Source: Mesorhizobium sp. ORS 3359 (lineage in GTDB: Bacteria > Pseudomonadota > Alphaproteobacteria > Rhizobiales > Rhizobiaceae). Taken from it: DNA of 32,034 nt. Below the pieces are notes generated by a model, which was not told the DNA's origin, did not search any database, and was given only the letters and a program-made list of their open reading frames with translations. The stretch is taken from positions 1-32,034 of the forward strand of contig CCNC01000181.1 of NCBI GenBank assembly GCA_000824845.1. The letters run 5' to 3'. Position numbers and translations under genes: made by a program. Shown piece after piece: positions 15,452-23,056 of the stretch; the first letter of the stretch is position 1, and every line of letters starts with the position of its first letter.

Positions 15452-16528
15452 TCAGGATTGATCGTGCGGCAGGCTCAGGGGAGCACCTACTGACATCCGC
15501 TCAATGATGGTCGTCGGCAGGACTATCCTTTCAGGGGGCCGATCATCGCCTTTCAGGCGGCGGATGAGAAGCTCTGCCGCCGATTTTCCGAGTGCATAGA
15601 CCGGCTGATCGATCACGGTGATCGGGGGAGTCGTCACGCTGGTCCAATCGGCATCGTGGAAAGTGACCAGCGATATGTCCCGCGGAATGCCGAGGCCGCA
15701 TTCCCGGATCGCCTTGAAGAGATCGAGCGCCACGACGCTGTCGGAGGCCAGGATTGCAGTTGGCCTGTCGGCGCTCCGGAGCATCTCCAGCAGCAGGACA
15801 TGGGATCTCTCCGATCGGCTGCTGCCGAAATGAATATTGCGCTCCGCATTCTCGATGTCGGCTTCGCGGCAGGCTTCGAGGAAGCCCAGGATGCGCTCCC
15901 GCACCGTGGAAGTATTGATCCTTGAAGCGGCACCGCGAAAATCCCCCGACAACACCGCGGCGGTGACATAGGCGATCCTGCGGTGCCCGGCTTGGGTCAA
16001 CATGTGGGTCGCGCGTAGCGCAGCGTTGCGGTCATCCACCGTTACCGTGTCGACGTCGAGCTCCGGCAGTGCCCGATCGAGCAGCGCCAGCGGGCAGGAA
16101 ATCTCCCTAAGGTGGGCGATGTCTCCAGCCTGGGCGGGCGTGACGATCAGGCCGTCGACCTGCTTTGCCAGGAGCACGCGTATGGCGCTCTTTTCCGCTT
16201 CGACCTCCTCACCCGAGTTGGCCAGAATGACATTGATGCCTGACAACCTTGCGACATCGCTTATGCCGCGCACCGCGAGCGAGAAGAAAGGGTTCTCGAT
16301 GTCGCCGACGACGACGCCGATACTGCCCGAACGGCCTGTCGTCATGCTGCGCGCCAGCTCGTTCGGCCGATAGCCCAGCGCCTTGGCCGCCTCCAACACG
16401 GCCGCGTGCACTGTCTGACTGACCCGGCCATAGCCACCCAGGACGCGCGCAGCGGTCGCCTTCGAAACCTTCGCCTCCCGGGCAACGTCGCTGACAGTGA
16501 TCGAGGATATCTTGGGCGGCCGCTTCAT
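15452..16528 (-). CDS. LacI/GalR-family transcriptional regulator
   Basis: The repressor has 358 residues. The N-terminal helix-turn-helix (ITVSDVAREAKVSKATAARVL, about 10-30) and hinge helix (NELARSMTTG, 57-65) are followed by a periplasmic-binding-protein-like effector domain (GSIGVVVGDIENPFFS onward). ATG at 16528 is chosen; a TTG 21 nt earlier (16549) is possible but has no ribosome site. LacI proteins usually bind sugars or purines; here the divergent target genes encode an amino-acid-type transporter, so the ligand may combine both features. Two identical palindromes in the divergent region (16591-16602 and 16613-16624) are the likely operators, one abutting a consensus TTGACA of its own promoter, which suggests autoregulation. 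Confidence 0.93.
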   Translation of the reverse strand: MKRPPKISSITVSDVAREAKVSKATAARVLGGYGRVSQTVHAAVLEAAKALGYRPNELARSMTTGRSGSIGVVVGDIENPFFSLAVRGISDVARLSGINVILANSGEEVEAEKSAIRVLLAKQVDGLIVTPAQAGDIAHLREISCPLALLDRALPELDVDTVTVDDRNAALRATHMLTQAGHRRIAYVTAAVLSGDFRGAASRINTSTVRERILGFLEACREADIENAERNIHFGSSRSERSHVLLLEMLRSADRPTAILASDSVVALDLFKAIRECGLGIPRDISLVTFHDADWTSVTTPPITVIDQPVYALGKSAAELLIRRLKGDDRPPERIVLPTTIIERMSVGAPLSLPHDQS

Positions 16529-16561
16529 TGTGGAAAAATCGCTCTTCAAATTCGTTGACGG

Positions 16562-16590
16562 ATGCTCGTCGTCGTGCCTACAAATGTCAA
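16562..16590 (-). promoter_or_regulatory. Candidate promoter of the lacI-type gene
   Basis: On the minus strand TTGACA (16590-16585) is a perfect -35 hexamer; 17 nt further GAGCAT (16567-16562) is a poor -10. The proximal operator touches the upstream edge of the -35, fitting autorepression. Confidence 0.4.
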
Positions 16591-16602
16591 GAGACCGGTC
16601 TC
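16591..16602. promoter_or_regulatory. LacI-type operator 1 (lacI-proximal)
   Basis: The perfect 12-bp palindrome GAGACCGGTCTC has the central CG typical of LacI/GalR-family operators. The same sequence recurs at 16613-16624. Confidence 0.75.
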
Positions 16603-16611
16603 ACTTGCGCT

Positions 16612-16625
16612 TGAGACCGGTCTCA
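16612..16625. promoter_or_regulatory. LacI-type operator 2 (transporter-proximal)
   Basis: The perfect 14-bp palindrome TGAGACCGGTCTCA shares its 12-bp core with operator 1. Centre-to-centre distance is 22 bp, about two helical turns, so two dimers would bind on the same face of the DNA. It lies 97 nt ahead of the solute-binding protein start. Confidence 0.78.
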
Positions 16626-16721
16626 TAACAAGAAGAACGCCCCATGGCGTCGATCGCAGGCCGTACAGAAATTGTTCGCTGTGCCCCCCGCACGGACCGA
16701 TCTTCAGAGTGGAGAACAACC

Positions 16722-17558
16722 ATGCACATCAGACGTCTTTTCATTTCAAGCCGGCGTCAGTGCGTCGGCGCCTTCATCTTAGCCGTCGCGCTTGCCGTCC
16801 TATCGCTGCCAAAGGCGTGGGCGACGGATAATCCATACAATCTCATAGATCCCAATACGATCAGCGTCGGCACAATGGGAGATGCCAAGCCTTATGCCTT
16901 CACCACCGCGGACGGCAAGTTCACGGGGTTCGATCTCGAATTCTTCCTGAACGTGGCGGGTCGGATGGGCTTCAAGCCGGCCCAGGTGACCTTTACCGGC
17001 CAGGAATTCTCGGCGCTGATGCCATCCGTCGCCAACCAGCGCTTCGACGTCGCGGTCGCCGCGATCGGAACGACCGAGCAGCGCAAGAAGACCGTCGATT
17101 TCTCGGACGGCTATCTCGCCGGATATCTGTCGGTGCTGACGTCGGACCCCAAGATCACTTCCGCCGACGGCCTTGCCGGCAAGCGGCTCGGCGTCGTCCA
17201 GGGGACGCTGCAGGAGATTTATGCCACCAAGAATTTCAAGAACACCGACCTGGTGAAGTTCCCAGACAACAATTCGGCCATCGCCGCGCTCAACAACGGC
17301 ACGATCGACGGTCACTTCCTCGACTATGAAGCCGCCAAACAGTATGGCGAGCGCTATCCAAGCTTGAAGATCGCCGTCAACATCCCGTCGTTTGACGCAC
17401 CCGCTGGATTTGTGGTGCGCAAGGGCAACGACGCGTTCCGCGAGGCGCTCAACAAGGGCATCCACGAAGCCATGCAGGACGGCACCTGGCGGGACCTCTA
17501 CCAGAAATGGTTCCCCGGATCGCCGATGCCGGATCAATACCTCCCCAAAAAGAACTGA
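16722..17558 (+). CDS. ABC transporter solute-binding protein, family 3 (amino-acid type)
   Basis: This 278-residue periplasmic receptor has a Sec signal peptide (positive n-region, hydrophobic core at about 15-30, cleavage after AWA, residue 34). The mature protein has family-3 features: VGTMGDAKPYAF, then FTGFDLEFFLNVAGRMGF, ALMPSVANQRFDVAVAAIGTTEQRKKTVDFSDGY, and LAGKRLGVVQGT. These fit receptors for polar amino acids or derivatives such as opines. ATG at 16722 is chosen because GGAG at 16711-16714 sits 7 nt upstream and the signal peptide begins there; the frame opens earlier at 16644. It is the first gene of the LacI-controlled unit and is followed by a stable hairpin. Confidence 0.93.
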   Translation: MHIRRLFISSRRQCVGAFILAVALAVLSLPKAWATDNPYNLIDPNTISVGTMGDAKPYAFTTADGKFTGFDLEFFLNVAGRMGFKPAQVTFTGQEFSALMPSVANQRFDVAVAAIGTTEQRKKTVDFSDGYLAGYLSVLTSDPKITSADGLAGKRLGVVQGTLQEIYATKNFKNTDLVKFPDNNSAIAALNNGTIDGHFLDYEAAKQYGERYPSLKIAVNIPSFDAPAGFVVRKGNDAFREALNKGIHEAMQDGTWRDLYQKWFPGSPMPDQYLPKKN

Positions 17559-17567
17559 CCCAAACGC

Positions 17568-17593
17568 GGCCGCCGGTGCGAACGCCGGCGGCC
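17568..17593 (+). promoter_or_regulatory. Intercistronic hairpin after the solute-binding protein gene
   Basis: GGCCGCCGG (17568-17576) and CCGGCGGCC (17585-17593) form a 9-bp stem with an 8-nt loop, 10 nt after the receptor stop and 70 nt before the permease start. There is no T-run. Such structures often protect the upstream message, allowing more receptor than permease. Confidence 0.55.
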
Positions 17594-17662
17594 ACTCCCT
17601 TGGCAGACGGCAAATGACCGGCCGAGCGGCGATTTGCGCCGCCTCGCATTGCAGGACGACGA

Positions 17663-19177
17663 ATGGACTGGCTCGCAAATCTTCAACGGAGCTTCTTCGA
17701 CTGGGACGCGATGGCATCGGTGCTGCCGTCGTTGCTCACTGTCGGGCTGAAGAACACGTTGATTCTCGCCGCGGCCTCGACAGTGCTTGGCATCCTGATC
17801 GGGATGGTGCTCGCCGTGATGGGCATCTCGCGCTCTGCCTGGCTGCGCATTCCGGCACGCGTCTATACCGACATCTTTCGCGGGCTCCCGGCCATCCTCA
17901 CGATCCTCTTGATCGGCCAGGGCTTCGCCCGGATCGGGCGCGAGATCTTCGGCCCCTCGCCCTACCCGCTCGGCATCCTGGCGCTCAGCCTGATTGCTGG
18001 CGCCTATATCGGGGAGATTTTCCGCTCCGGTATCCAGAGCGTCGAAAGCGGCCAGATGGAGGCCTGCCGCGCGCTCAGTATGAGCTACGGCCAGGGCATG
18101 CGGCTGATCGTAGTTCCACAGGGCGTACGCCGCGTGCTTCCCGCGCTGGTCAACCAGTTCATCGGCAACGTCAAGGATTCCAGCCTCGTCTACTTTCTCG
18201 GCCTGCTTGCCTCCGAACGGGAGATCTTCCGCATCGGCCAGGACCAGGCAGTGGTCACCGGCAATCTGTCGCCCCTGCTTCTGGCCGGCATGTTCTACCT
18301 CATCATCACCGTGCCGCTGACCCACGTGGTCAACACTATCGACAACCACTTGCGCCTCGGCAAGCAGAGGCCGGGCGGTGCGGTCAGCGGGTTGGTCGAG
18401 GTCGGCGAGTTGAAGAACACCGCCTCGCCGGGCGCGGCACGGCCAGCGATCAAAGCCGGCAGCCTCGAAGTGAGCGATCTCGACATGGCCTATGGCGAAT
18501 TACAGGTCCTGAAGCAAATAAGGCTCAAGGTCGAACCCGGCACTGTCACCTGCGTCATCGGGCCGTCCGGTTCGGGAAAGTCGACGCTGCTGCGCTGCCT
18601 CAACCGGCTGGTCGAACCCAAGGCCGGCGACGTACTGCTCGACGGCCAGAGCATCCTCGCGATGAAACCGGAGATGCTGCGCCGGCGCGTCGGCATGGTC
18701 TTCCAGCATTTCAACCTGTTCCCGAACCATACAGCGATCGAGAACGTCATGCTGGCGCTGACCAGGATCAAGGGCATGCCGGCAAGCCAGGCCAGGCGCA
18801 CGGCCGAAGCACGCCTGGCGGAAGTGGGTCTTGCCGCCCGCGCGGACTACCGTCCGAGCCGCCTTTCGGGCGGCCAGCAGCAGCGCGTGGCGATCGCGCG
18901 GGCTCTCGCGATGGAGCCCGAGGTCATTCTCTTCGACGAAGTCACCAGCGCGCTCGATCCCGAACTCGTCAAAGGCGTGCTCAACTTGATGGCCGATCTC
19001 GGCCGGCGCGGCATGACCATGATCGTCGTGACCCACGAGATGGGTTTTGCCCGCAAGGTAGCCGACCAGGTCGCGTTCATGGACGAAGGCCGCATTGTCG
19101 AGGTCGGGCCGCCGGCGGAGATCTTCGACAGGCCGAAGAGTCCACGGCTCAAGCAGTTCCTGGCCGAGGTGCTGTGA
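17663..19177 (+). CDS. Amino-acid ABC transporter, permease-ATPase fusion protein
   Basis: A single 504-residue polypeptide joins a HisM-type inner-membrane permease (1-235) to an ABC ATPase (about 266-504). The permease has about five hydrophobic segments and the EAA loop (EACRALSMSYGQGMRLIVVPQ, from 133). The ATPase is complete: Walker A GPSGSGKST (300-308), Q-loop Q348, signature LSGGQ (401-405), Walker B VILFDE (421-426), H-loop H458. These are normally separate proteins. With no second permease gene nearby, the transporter is probably a homodimer of this fusion. The linker (about 235-265) is Gly/Pro-rich. It would import the ligand of the receptor encoded upstream. Confidence 0.93.
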   Translation: MDWLANLQRSFFDWDAMASVLPSLLTVGLKNTLILAAASTVLGILIGMVLAVMGISRSAWLRIPARVYTDIFRGLPAILTILLIGQGFARIGREIFGPSPYPLGILALSLIAGAYIGEIFRSGIQSVESGQMEACRALSMSYGQGMRLIVVPQGVRRVLPALVNQFIGNVKDSSLVYFLGLLASEREIFRIGQDQAVVTGNLSPLLLAGMFYLIITVPLTHVVNTIDNHLRLGKQRPGGAVSGLVEVGELKNTASPGAARPAIKAGSLEVSDLDMAYGELQVLKQIRLKVEPGTVTCVIGPSGSGKSTLLRCLNRLVEPKAGDVLLDGQSILAMKPEMLRRRVGMVFQHFNLFPNHTAIENVMLALTRIKGMPASQARRTAEARLAEVGLAARADYRPSRLSGGQQQRVAIARALAMEPEVILFDEVTSALDPELVKGVLNLMADLGRRGMTMIVVTHEMGFARKVADQVAFMDEGRIVEVGPPAEIFDRPKSPRLKQFLAEVL

Positions 19178-19251
19178 AGGACGCCGCGCCAGGCGACCGA
19201 CGCGGTCAGCCCCTCAAACTCAACCCGTTGCGAAAATCGAAAGCTGCATAA

Positions 19252-20376
19252 ATGACTAGCAAATCCGCACTCAAGGTCGTCGTCATCGGCGGTGGCATCT
19301 TTGGCGTATCGACGGCTGTCCATCTCGCCCGGCTTGGCGCGGACACGACGCTCGTCAATGACGGTCCCGTTGCGAATGGGGCATCGTCGCGCTCACTGGC
19401 GTGGCTCAATTCGGCGCGAAAGCGCTCGGCGGCATATCACAAGCTGCGGGTTCAAGGCCTTGATCGCTACAAGGCTTTTGCGGCCAGTCACGATTGCAGC
19501 GCCTGGCTGCGGTTCGACGGCGGCCTCACCTGGGACGCCGACAATTCTTCCAATCAGATAGCAGAAATCCACCGGCACGAGCGGTCGATTGGCTACCAGA
19601 CACAGCTGCTCGCGCCTTCGGAACTCAGCGCCGTCACGCCTGGTGTCGACCCGCGCGCTGTCTCGCCTCAGGGCGCCATCTTCAATGCCGGCGAAGGCTG
19701 GGTGGACCTGCCTTCTCTGATCGACCTCCTCTTGAGGGAATTTCGCGAACTTGGCGGGCGCGTGACAACCGATGCCGGCGCCGCCGAGGTGACGCTCGCC
19801 AATGGCCGCGCCAACGGTGTAAGGATCGGCTCCGGCCAGGTGGTTGCTGCCGATGCAGTGGTGGTTGCGACCGGCCCGGCAGTACCGGACATGGCTGCCC
19901 AGGTTGGCAGGCGTATCGGCGACGGCACCACGCGTGCGCTCCTCGTCTTCAGCAAGCCGATCCAACATCCCCTCCGAGCCGTGCTGAACACGCCGCGCGT
20001 CGCCATCAGGCCGACGCCAAACGGCACCTTCGCGCTGGATTCGGCATGGTCGGAGGAGGAAGTGATCGTGCGCGACGATGGCACATACGAGGCCAAGCCA
20101 TCCACGATCGCGGGGCTGCTCGAGGAAGCCTCCAAGGTGCTGGAGGGTAATCCGAGGCTTGTCCTGGAGAGCCTTCACATGGGCCCGAAACCAATTCCGG
20201 CCGATGGCGAACCGGTCGTTGGCCAGCTGACCGGCATTCCCGGCTATCACGTCGTCTTCAGCCACAGCGGCGCGACGCTGGGCCTCGTGGTGGGAGAATT
20301 GCTCGCTGGTGAGATTGTCAGCGGCACACCCAATGCGTTGCTTGAGTCGTTCCGCCCCGCGCGGTTCGATAGCTGA
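19252..20376 (+). CDS. DAO-family FAD-dependent oxidoreductase
   Basis: The 374-residue flavoenzyme is of the D-amino-acid/sarcosine oxidase (DAO) superfamily. The FAD dinucleotide-binding motif VVVIGGGIFG (residues 9-18) is followed by a glycine-rich helix, and a second FAD motif, ADAVVVATGP, lies in the middle. The C-terminus (GEPVVGQLTGIPGYHVVFSHSGATLG) is the usual FAD-closing segment. These enzymes oxidise the C-N bond of secondary or primary amines: sarcosine, D-amino acids, opines or fructosyl-amino acids. The specific substrate cannot be read from sequence. The ATG at 19252 lies 74 nt after the transporter gene on the same strand, so the enzyme probably acts on the imported compound. 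Confidence 0.9.
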   Translation: MTSKSALKVVVIGGGIFGVSTAVHLARLGADTTLVNDGPVANGASSRSLAWLNSARKRSAAYHKLRVQGLDRYKAFAASHDCSAWLRFDGGLTWDADNSSNQIAEIHRHERSIGYQTQLLAPSELSAVTPGVDPRAVSPQGAIFNAGEGWVDLPSLIDLLLREFRELGGRVTTDAGAAEVTLANGRANGVRIGSGQVVAADAVVVATGPAVPDMAAQVGRRIGDGTTRALLVFSKPIQHPLRAVLNTPRVAIRPTPNGTFALDSAWSEEEVIVRDDGTYEAKPSTIAGLLEEASKVLEGNPRLVLESLHMGPKPIPADGEPVVGQLTGIPGYHVVFSHSGATLGLVVGELLAGEIVSGTPNALLESFRPARFDS

Positions 20377-20455
20377 GAAGCCGTTTGCCAAGCGATTGCC
20401 TTTCAGCTCAGATTGCGCTCGACCGGTCGGCGCGGAATACGAGAAGCAGCAAGGC

Positions 20456-22141
20456 ATGGATCACTTCGACCTCGGCGCCTATCGCCGCTCCATCACCACA
20501 TCCTCGGCCGAGACGCAGCTCTGGTTCGATATCGGGCTGAACTGGTGCTACAGCTTCAACCACGAGGAAGGGATCAAATGCTTCGAGAAGGCGCTGGAGA
20601 GCGATCCCGGCTGCGCCTTCGTGCATTGGGGCATCGCCTATGCCGCCGGGCCTTTCTACAATCTGACCTGGAAGGAGCATGGCAAGGCCGAGGCCGATCA
20701 TTCCGCCAAGCGCTGTTTCGAGCACGTGCGGCTGGCGCAGGCCAATGCGGCGAAGGCGAGTCCTGTCGAGCGGCGGCTGATCGAAGCGCTCGGCGCCCGC
20801 TTCCAGCAGCCGCATGGGGTGAGCCCGGCCGAGTTTGAGCAATGGGACGACGCCTACGCCGCCGCGATGCGAGAGGTTTATCGCGACTATCCCGACGACC
20901 ATGACGTGATGGCGCTGACGGTCGAGGCGCTGATGATGCGCACGGTGCGGCGGCTGTGGAACCTCAAAACCGGCGCGCCAGCGCCGAATTCGGATGTGCT
21001 CGAAGCGCTGGAAATCTGCGAACGCTCGATCCGGCTCTCGGACGAAGCCGGCACTGCGCCACACCCGGCGGCGCTGCATCTCCACATCCATCTGCTCGAA
21101 ATGTCGACGCAGCCGGAGCGCGGCATGCGCTCGGCGGAGCGGCTGGGCACGATGTGCCCCGATGCCGGTCACATGAACCATATGCCGGGGCACATTTACG
21201 TGCTCTGCGGCGAGTATGAGAAGGCGAAGATCGCCAGCGAGAAGGCGGTGCGCGCCAACGACCTCTATCTCGACTATACCGGCGAGCCGACCTATTACCT
21301 GCTTGGATGCTGCCACGACCTGCATCTGATGATGTTCACCTGCATGTTCCTTGGCCAATACCGCCCAGCGCTCTGGGCGGCCGACAAGGTGCGCAGCCTG
21401 GTGACGCGCGACGTCGTCAGCATTCCGGAGCGGCCGAAGCTGACGCAGACTGTCGAGGGTTATCACGCGATGAAATCGCATGTTCAGGTGCGCTTCGGAC
21501 GCTGGCGCGAGATCATCGACGAGCCGATGAACGGTGAGCCCGATCTCTATGTGGTGACCACCGCGCTGCAACACTACGCCAAGGGCGTGGCGCATGCGAC
21601 GTTGAGCGACTTCGGCTCCGCCGAACATAATCGCGATTTGTTTAACCGGCAGATAGAGAGCATTCCGCCCGAGCGCCGCTTCCTCAGCAACCCGACGAAA
21701 GCCTCGCTTGCGGTCGGCGCGGCACTTCTGGACGGCGAGCTCGCCTATCACCGGGGCCGGCATGACGAGGCCTATCGTCATCTGCGGCATGCGGTCGAGC
21801 TTGACGATAATCTGTCCTACACCGAGCCATGGGCCTGGATGCATCCGCCGCGCCACGCGCTGGCGGCGCTGCTGCTGGATCAAGGCCACGCGACGGAGGC
21901 GGAACAGGTCTATCGCGACGATCTTGGCTTGAGCGGCGCCGTGCAGCGCTGCGCCCAGCACCCAGACAATGTCTGGGCGCTGCACGGGCTGGTCGAATGC
22001 CTCAAGCGGCGCGGCGAGAAGGACGAGCTGCCGGGGTTGCAGGCGAAGCTGGCTGCGGCGCTTGCCAAGGCGGATGTGGCGATCACCTCGTCATGCCTGT
22101 GCCGGACGAGCGTGCAGGCGGAGCATTGCTGTTGCGAATGA
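20456..22141 (+). CDS. TPR-repeat protein with conserved His motifs (TTC38-like), Cys-rich tail
   Basis: The protein is 561 residues, cytosolic and mainly helical, with degenerate tetratricopeptide repeats (for example YSFNHEEGIKCFEKALESDPGCA near 32-54, and GEYEKAKIASEKAV). It resembles bacterial proteins related to human TTC38. Two His clusters stand out: HPAALHLHIHLLE (H203, H208, H210, H212) and GHMNHMPGHIYV (H239, H242, H246), plus H287 and H290; they recall a metal site, though no function is established. The last 16 residues hold five cysteines (CLCRTS...CCCE). ATG at 20456 is used; the frame extends upstream into the oxidoreductase gene. It starts 79 nt after that gene and may belong to the same operon. 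Confidence 0.83.
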   Translation: MDHFDLGAYRRSITTSSAETQLWFDIGLNWCYSFNHEEGIKCFEKALESDPGCAFVHWGIAYAAGPFYNLTWKEHGKAEADHSAKRCFEHVRLAQANAAKASPVERRLIEALGARFQQPHGVSPAEFEQWDDAYAAAMREVYRDYPDDHDVMALTVEALMMRTVRRLWNLKTGAPAPNSDVLEALEICERSIRLSDEAGTAPHPAALHLHIHLLEMSTQPERGMRSAERLGTMCPDAGHMNHMPGHIYVLCGEYEKAKIASEKAVRANDLYLDYTGEPTYYLLGCCHDLHLMMFTCMFLGQYRPALWAADKVRSLVTRDVVSIPERPKLTQTVEGYHAMKSHVQVRFGRWREIIDEPMNGEPDLYVVTTALQHYAKGVAHATLSDFGSAEHNRDLFNRQIESIPPERRFLSNPTKASLAVGAALLDGELAYHRGRHDEAYRHLRHAVELDDNLSYTEPWAWMHPPRHALAALLLDQGHATEAEQVYRDDLGLSGAVQRCAQHPDNVWALHGLVECLKRRGEKDELPGLQAKLAAALAKADVAITSSCLCRTSVQAEHCCCE

Positions 22142-22177
22142 GGGCAATTGCCGCCGTCGGCGACCCGGCCCTTTTTG

Positions 22178-23038
22178 CTAGGAGAAAACGTCCACCAATT
22201 CGTCGACGCCTCCGCCTTCCTTTGCTCGCCGCAAGGCGATGTATGTGGTCGTCGCGGTAACCGATGCCAGCAGCCATGCGATCGCGGTGACGGCGCTGTT
22301 TGCCGTAGCGTTGACGATGACCACAACAGCAGGGGCGGCCATAAGCGCGAGGTCGAATCCGAGAAAAAGTCCCAGCCTGAGGGCGAGGGTCAGCAAAAAG
22401 AGAGCCAGGAACAGGCCGAATATCGGCCAGCGATTTCCTTTGGTCAGGGCGCGGCTGCGCCTTATCGAGGCCATAGCTCCAAGCCCCTCGCGCATAGCGA
22501 CGGGAACAGCCGCCAGGCTGCCCAGCACCCAAACGATGCTGGGCACGACCGCCAGCAGGAAGGCGACACCACCGCCGAAAGTCGGAAAGAGCAATTGGGC
22601 AGCGACCTCCGCTTGCTGCGCACAAAACCACAACAGGTAGATCGTAAAACCGATGCAGAGCACCGGAACGAGACGGTGAAAGGCTGATTGAATGCAATTC
22701 ACGATCGACGGACTATGGCCTCTGGCGTCTTCAAGGACTGCCGTCGACAGCACCGCATGCCCCAGGAAGGCCGGCAGGGCGCTCAAAAGCCCGGCAAGCA
22801 GCAAAAAGCCCACATAGATAGTAACAGAGAAAGGTTCGACCCGGCCGCCGCCAACCAGAAACGTCGCCTTCTCCCGGTAAGCGAAAGTCAGCAGAGCGCT
22901 CAGGATTGACGGCAGGACGAAAAAGCACACGGCGACCGCCAGCGCGAGAACCGGATTTCGCCCAACGAACGAGAGCGTGTCACCGATTACCCCGCCCAGC
23001 CGGAATTTACCGGCTGCGCCTGGATTTGCCAAAGCCAT
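22178..23038 (-). CDS. Polytopic membrane protein, GPDPase-membrane-domain-like (paralogue 2)
   Basis: This 286-residue protein has about six hydrophobic segments. The motif SIRRSRALTKGNRWPIFGLF (SRALTKG at 195-201) and the C-terminal RRAKEGGGVDELVDVFS are shared with the neighbouring 23057-23839 gene, so the two are paralogues from a tandem duplication. The SRALTKG-W pattern is seen in membrane domains related to those of glycerophosphodiester phosphodiesterases, but no phosphodiesterase domain is present. Function unknown. The start is 18 nt downstream of its paralogue's stop, with AGGAA ahead of the ATG; one two-gene operon is likely. It is the second gene of the unit divergent from the MoxR operon. 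Confidence 0.82.
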   Translation of the reverse strand: MALANPGAAGKFRLGGVIGDTLSFVGRNPVLALAVAVCFFVLPSILSALLTFAYREKATFLVGGGRVEPFSVTIYVGFLLLAGLLSALPAFLGHAVLSTAVLEDARGHSPSIVNCIQSAFHRLVPVLCIGFTIYLLWFCAQQAEVAAQLLFPTFGGGVAFLLAVVPSIVWVLGSLAAVPVAMREGLGAMASIRRSRALTKGNRWPIFGLFLALFLLTLALRLGLFLGFDLALMAAPAVVVIVNATANSAVTAIAWLLASVTATTTYIALRRAKEGGGVDELVDVFS

Positions 23039-23056
23039 CAGGTCGGTTCCTGCGGC

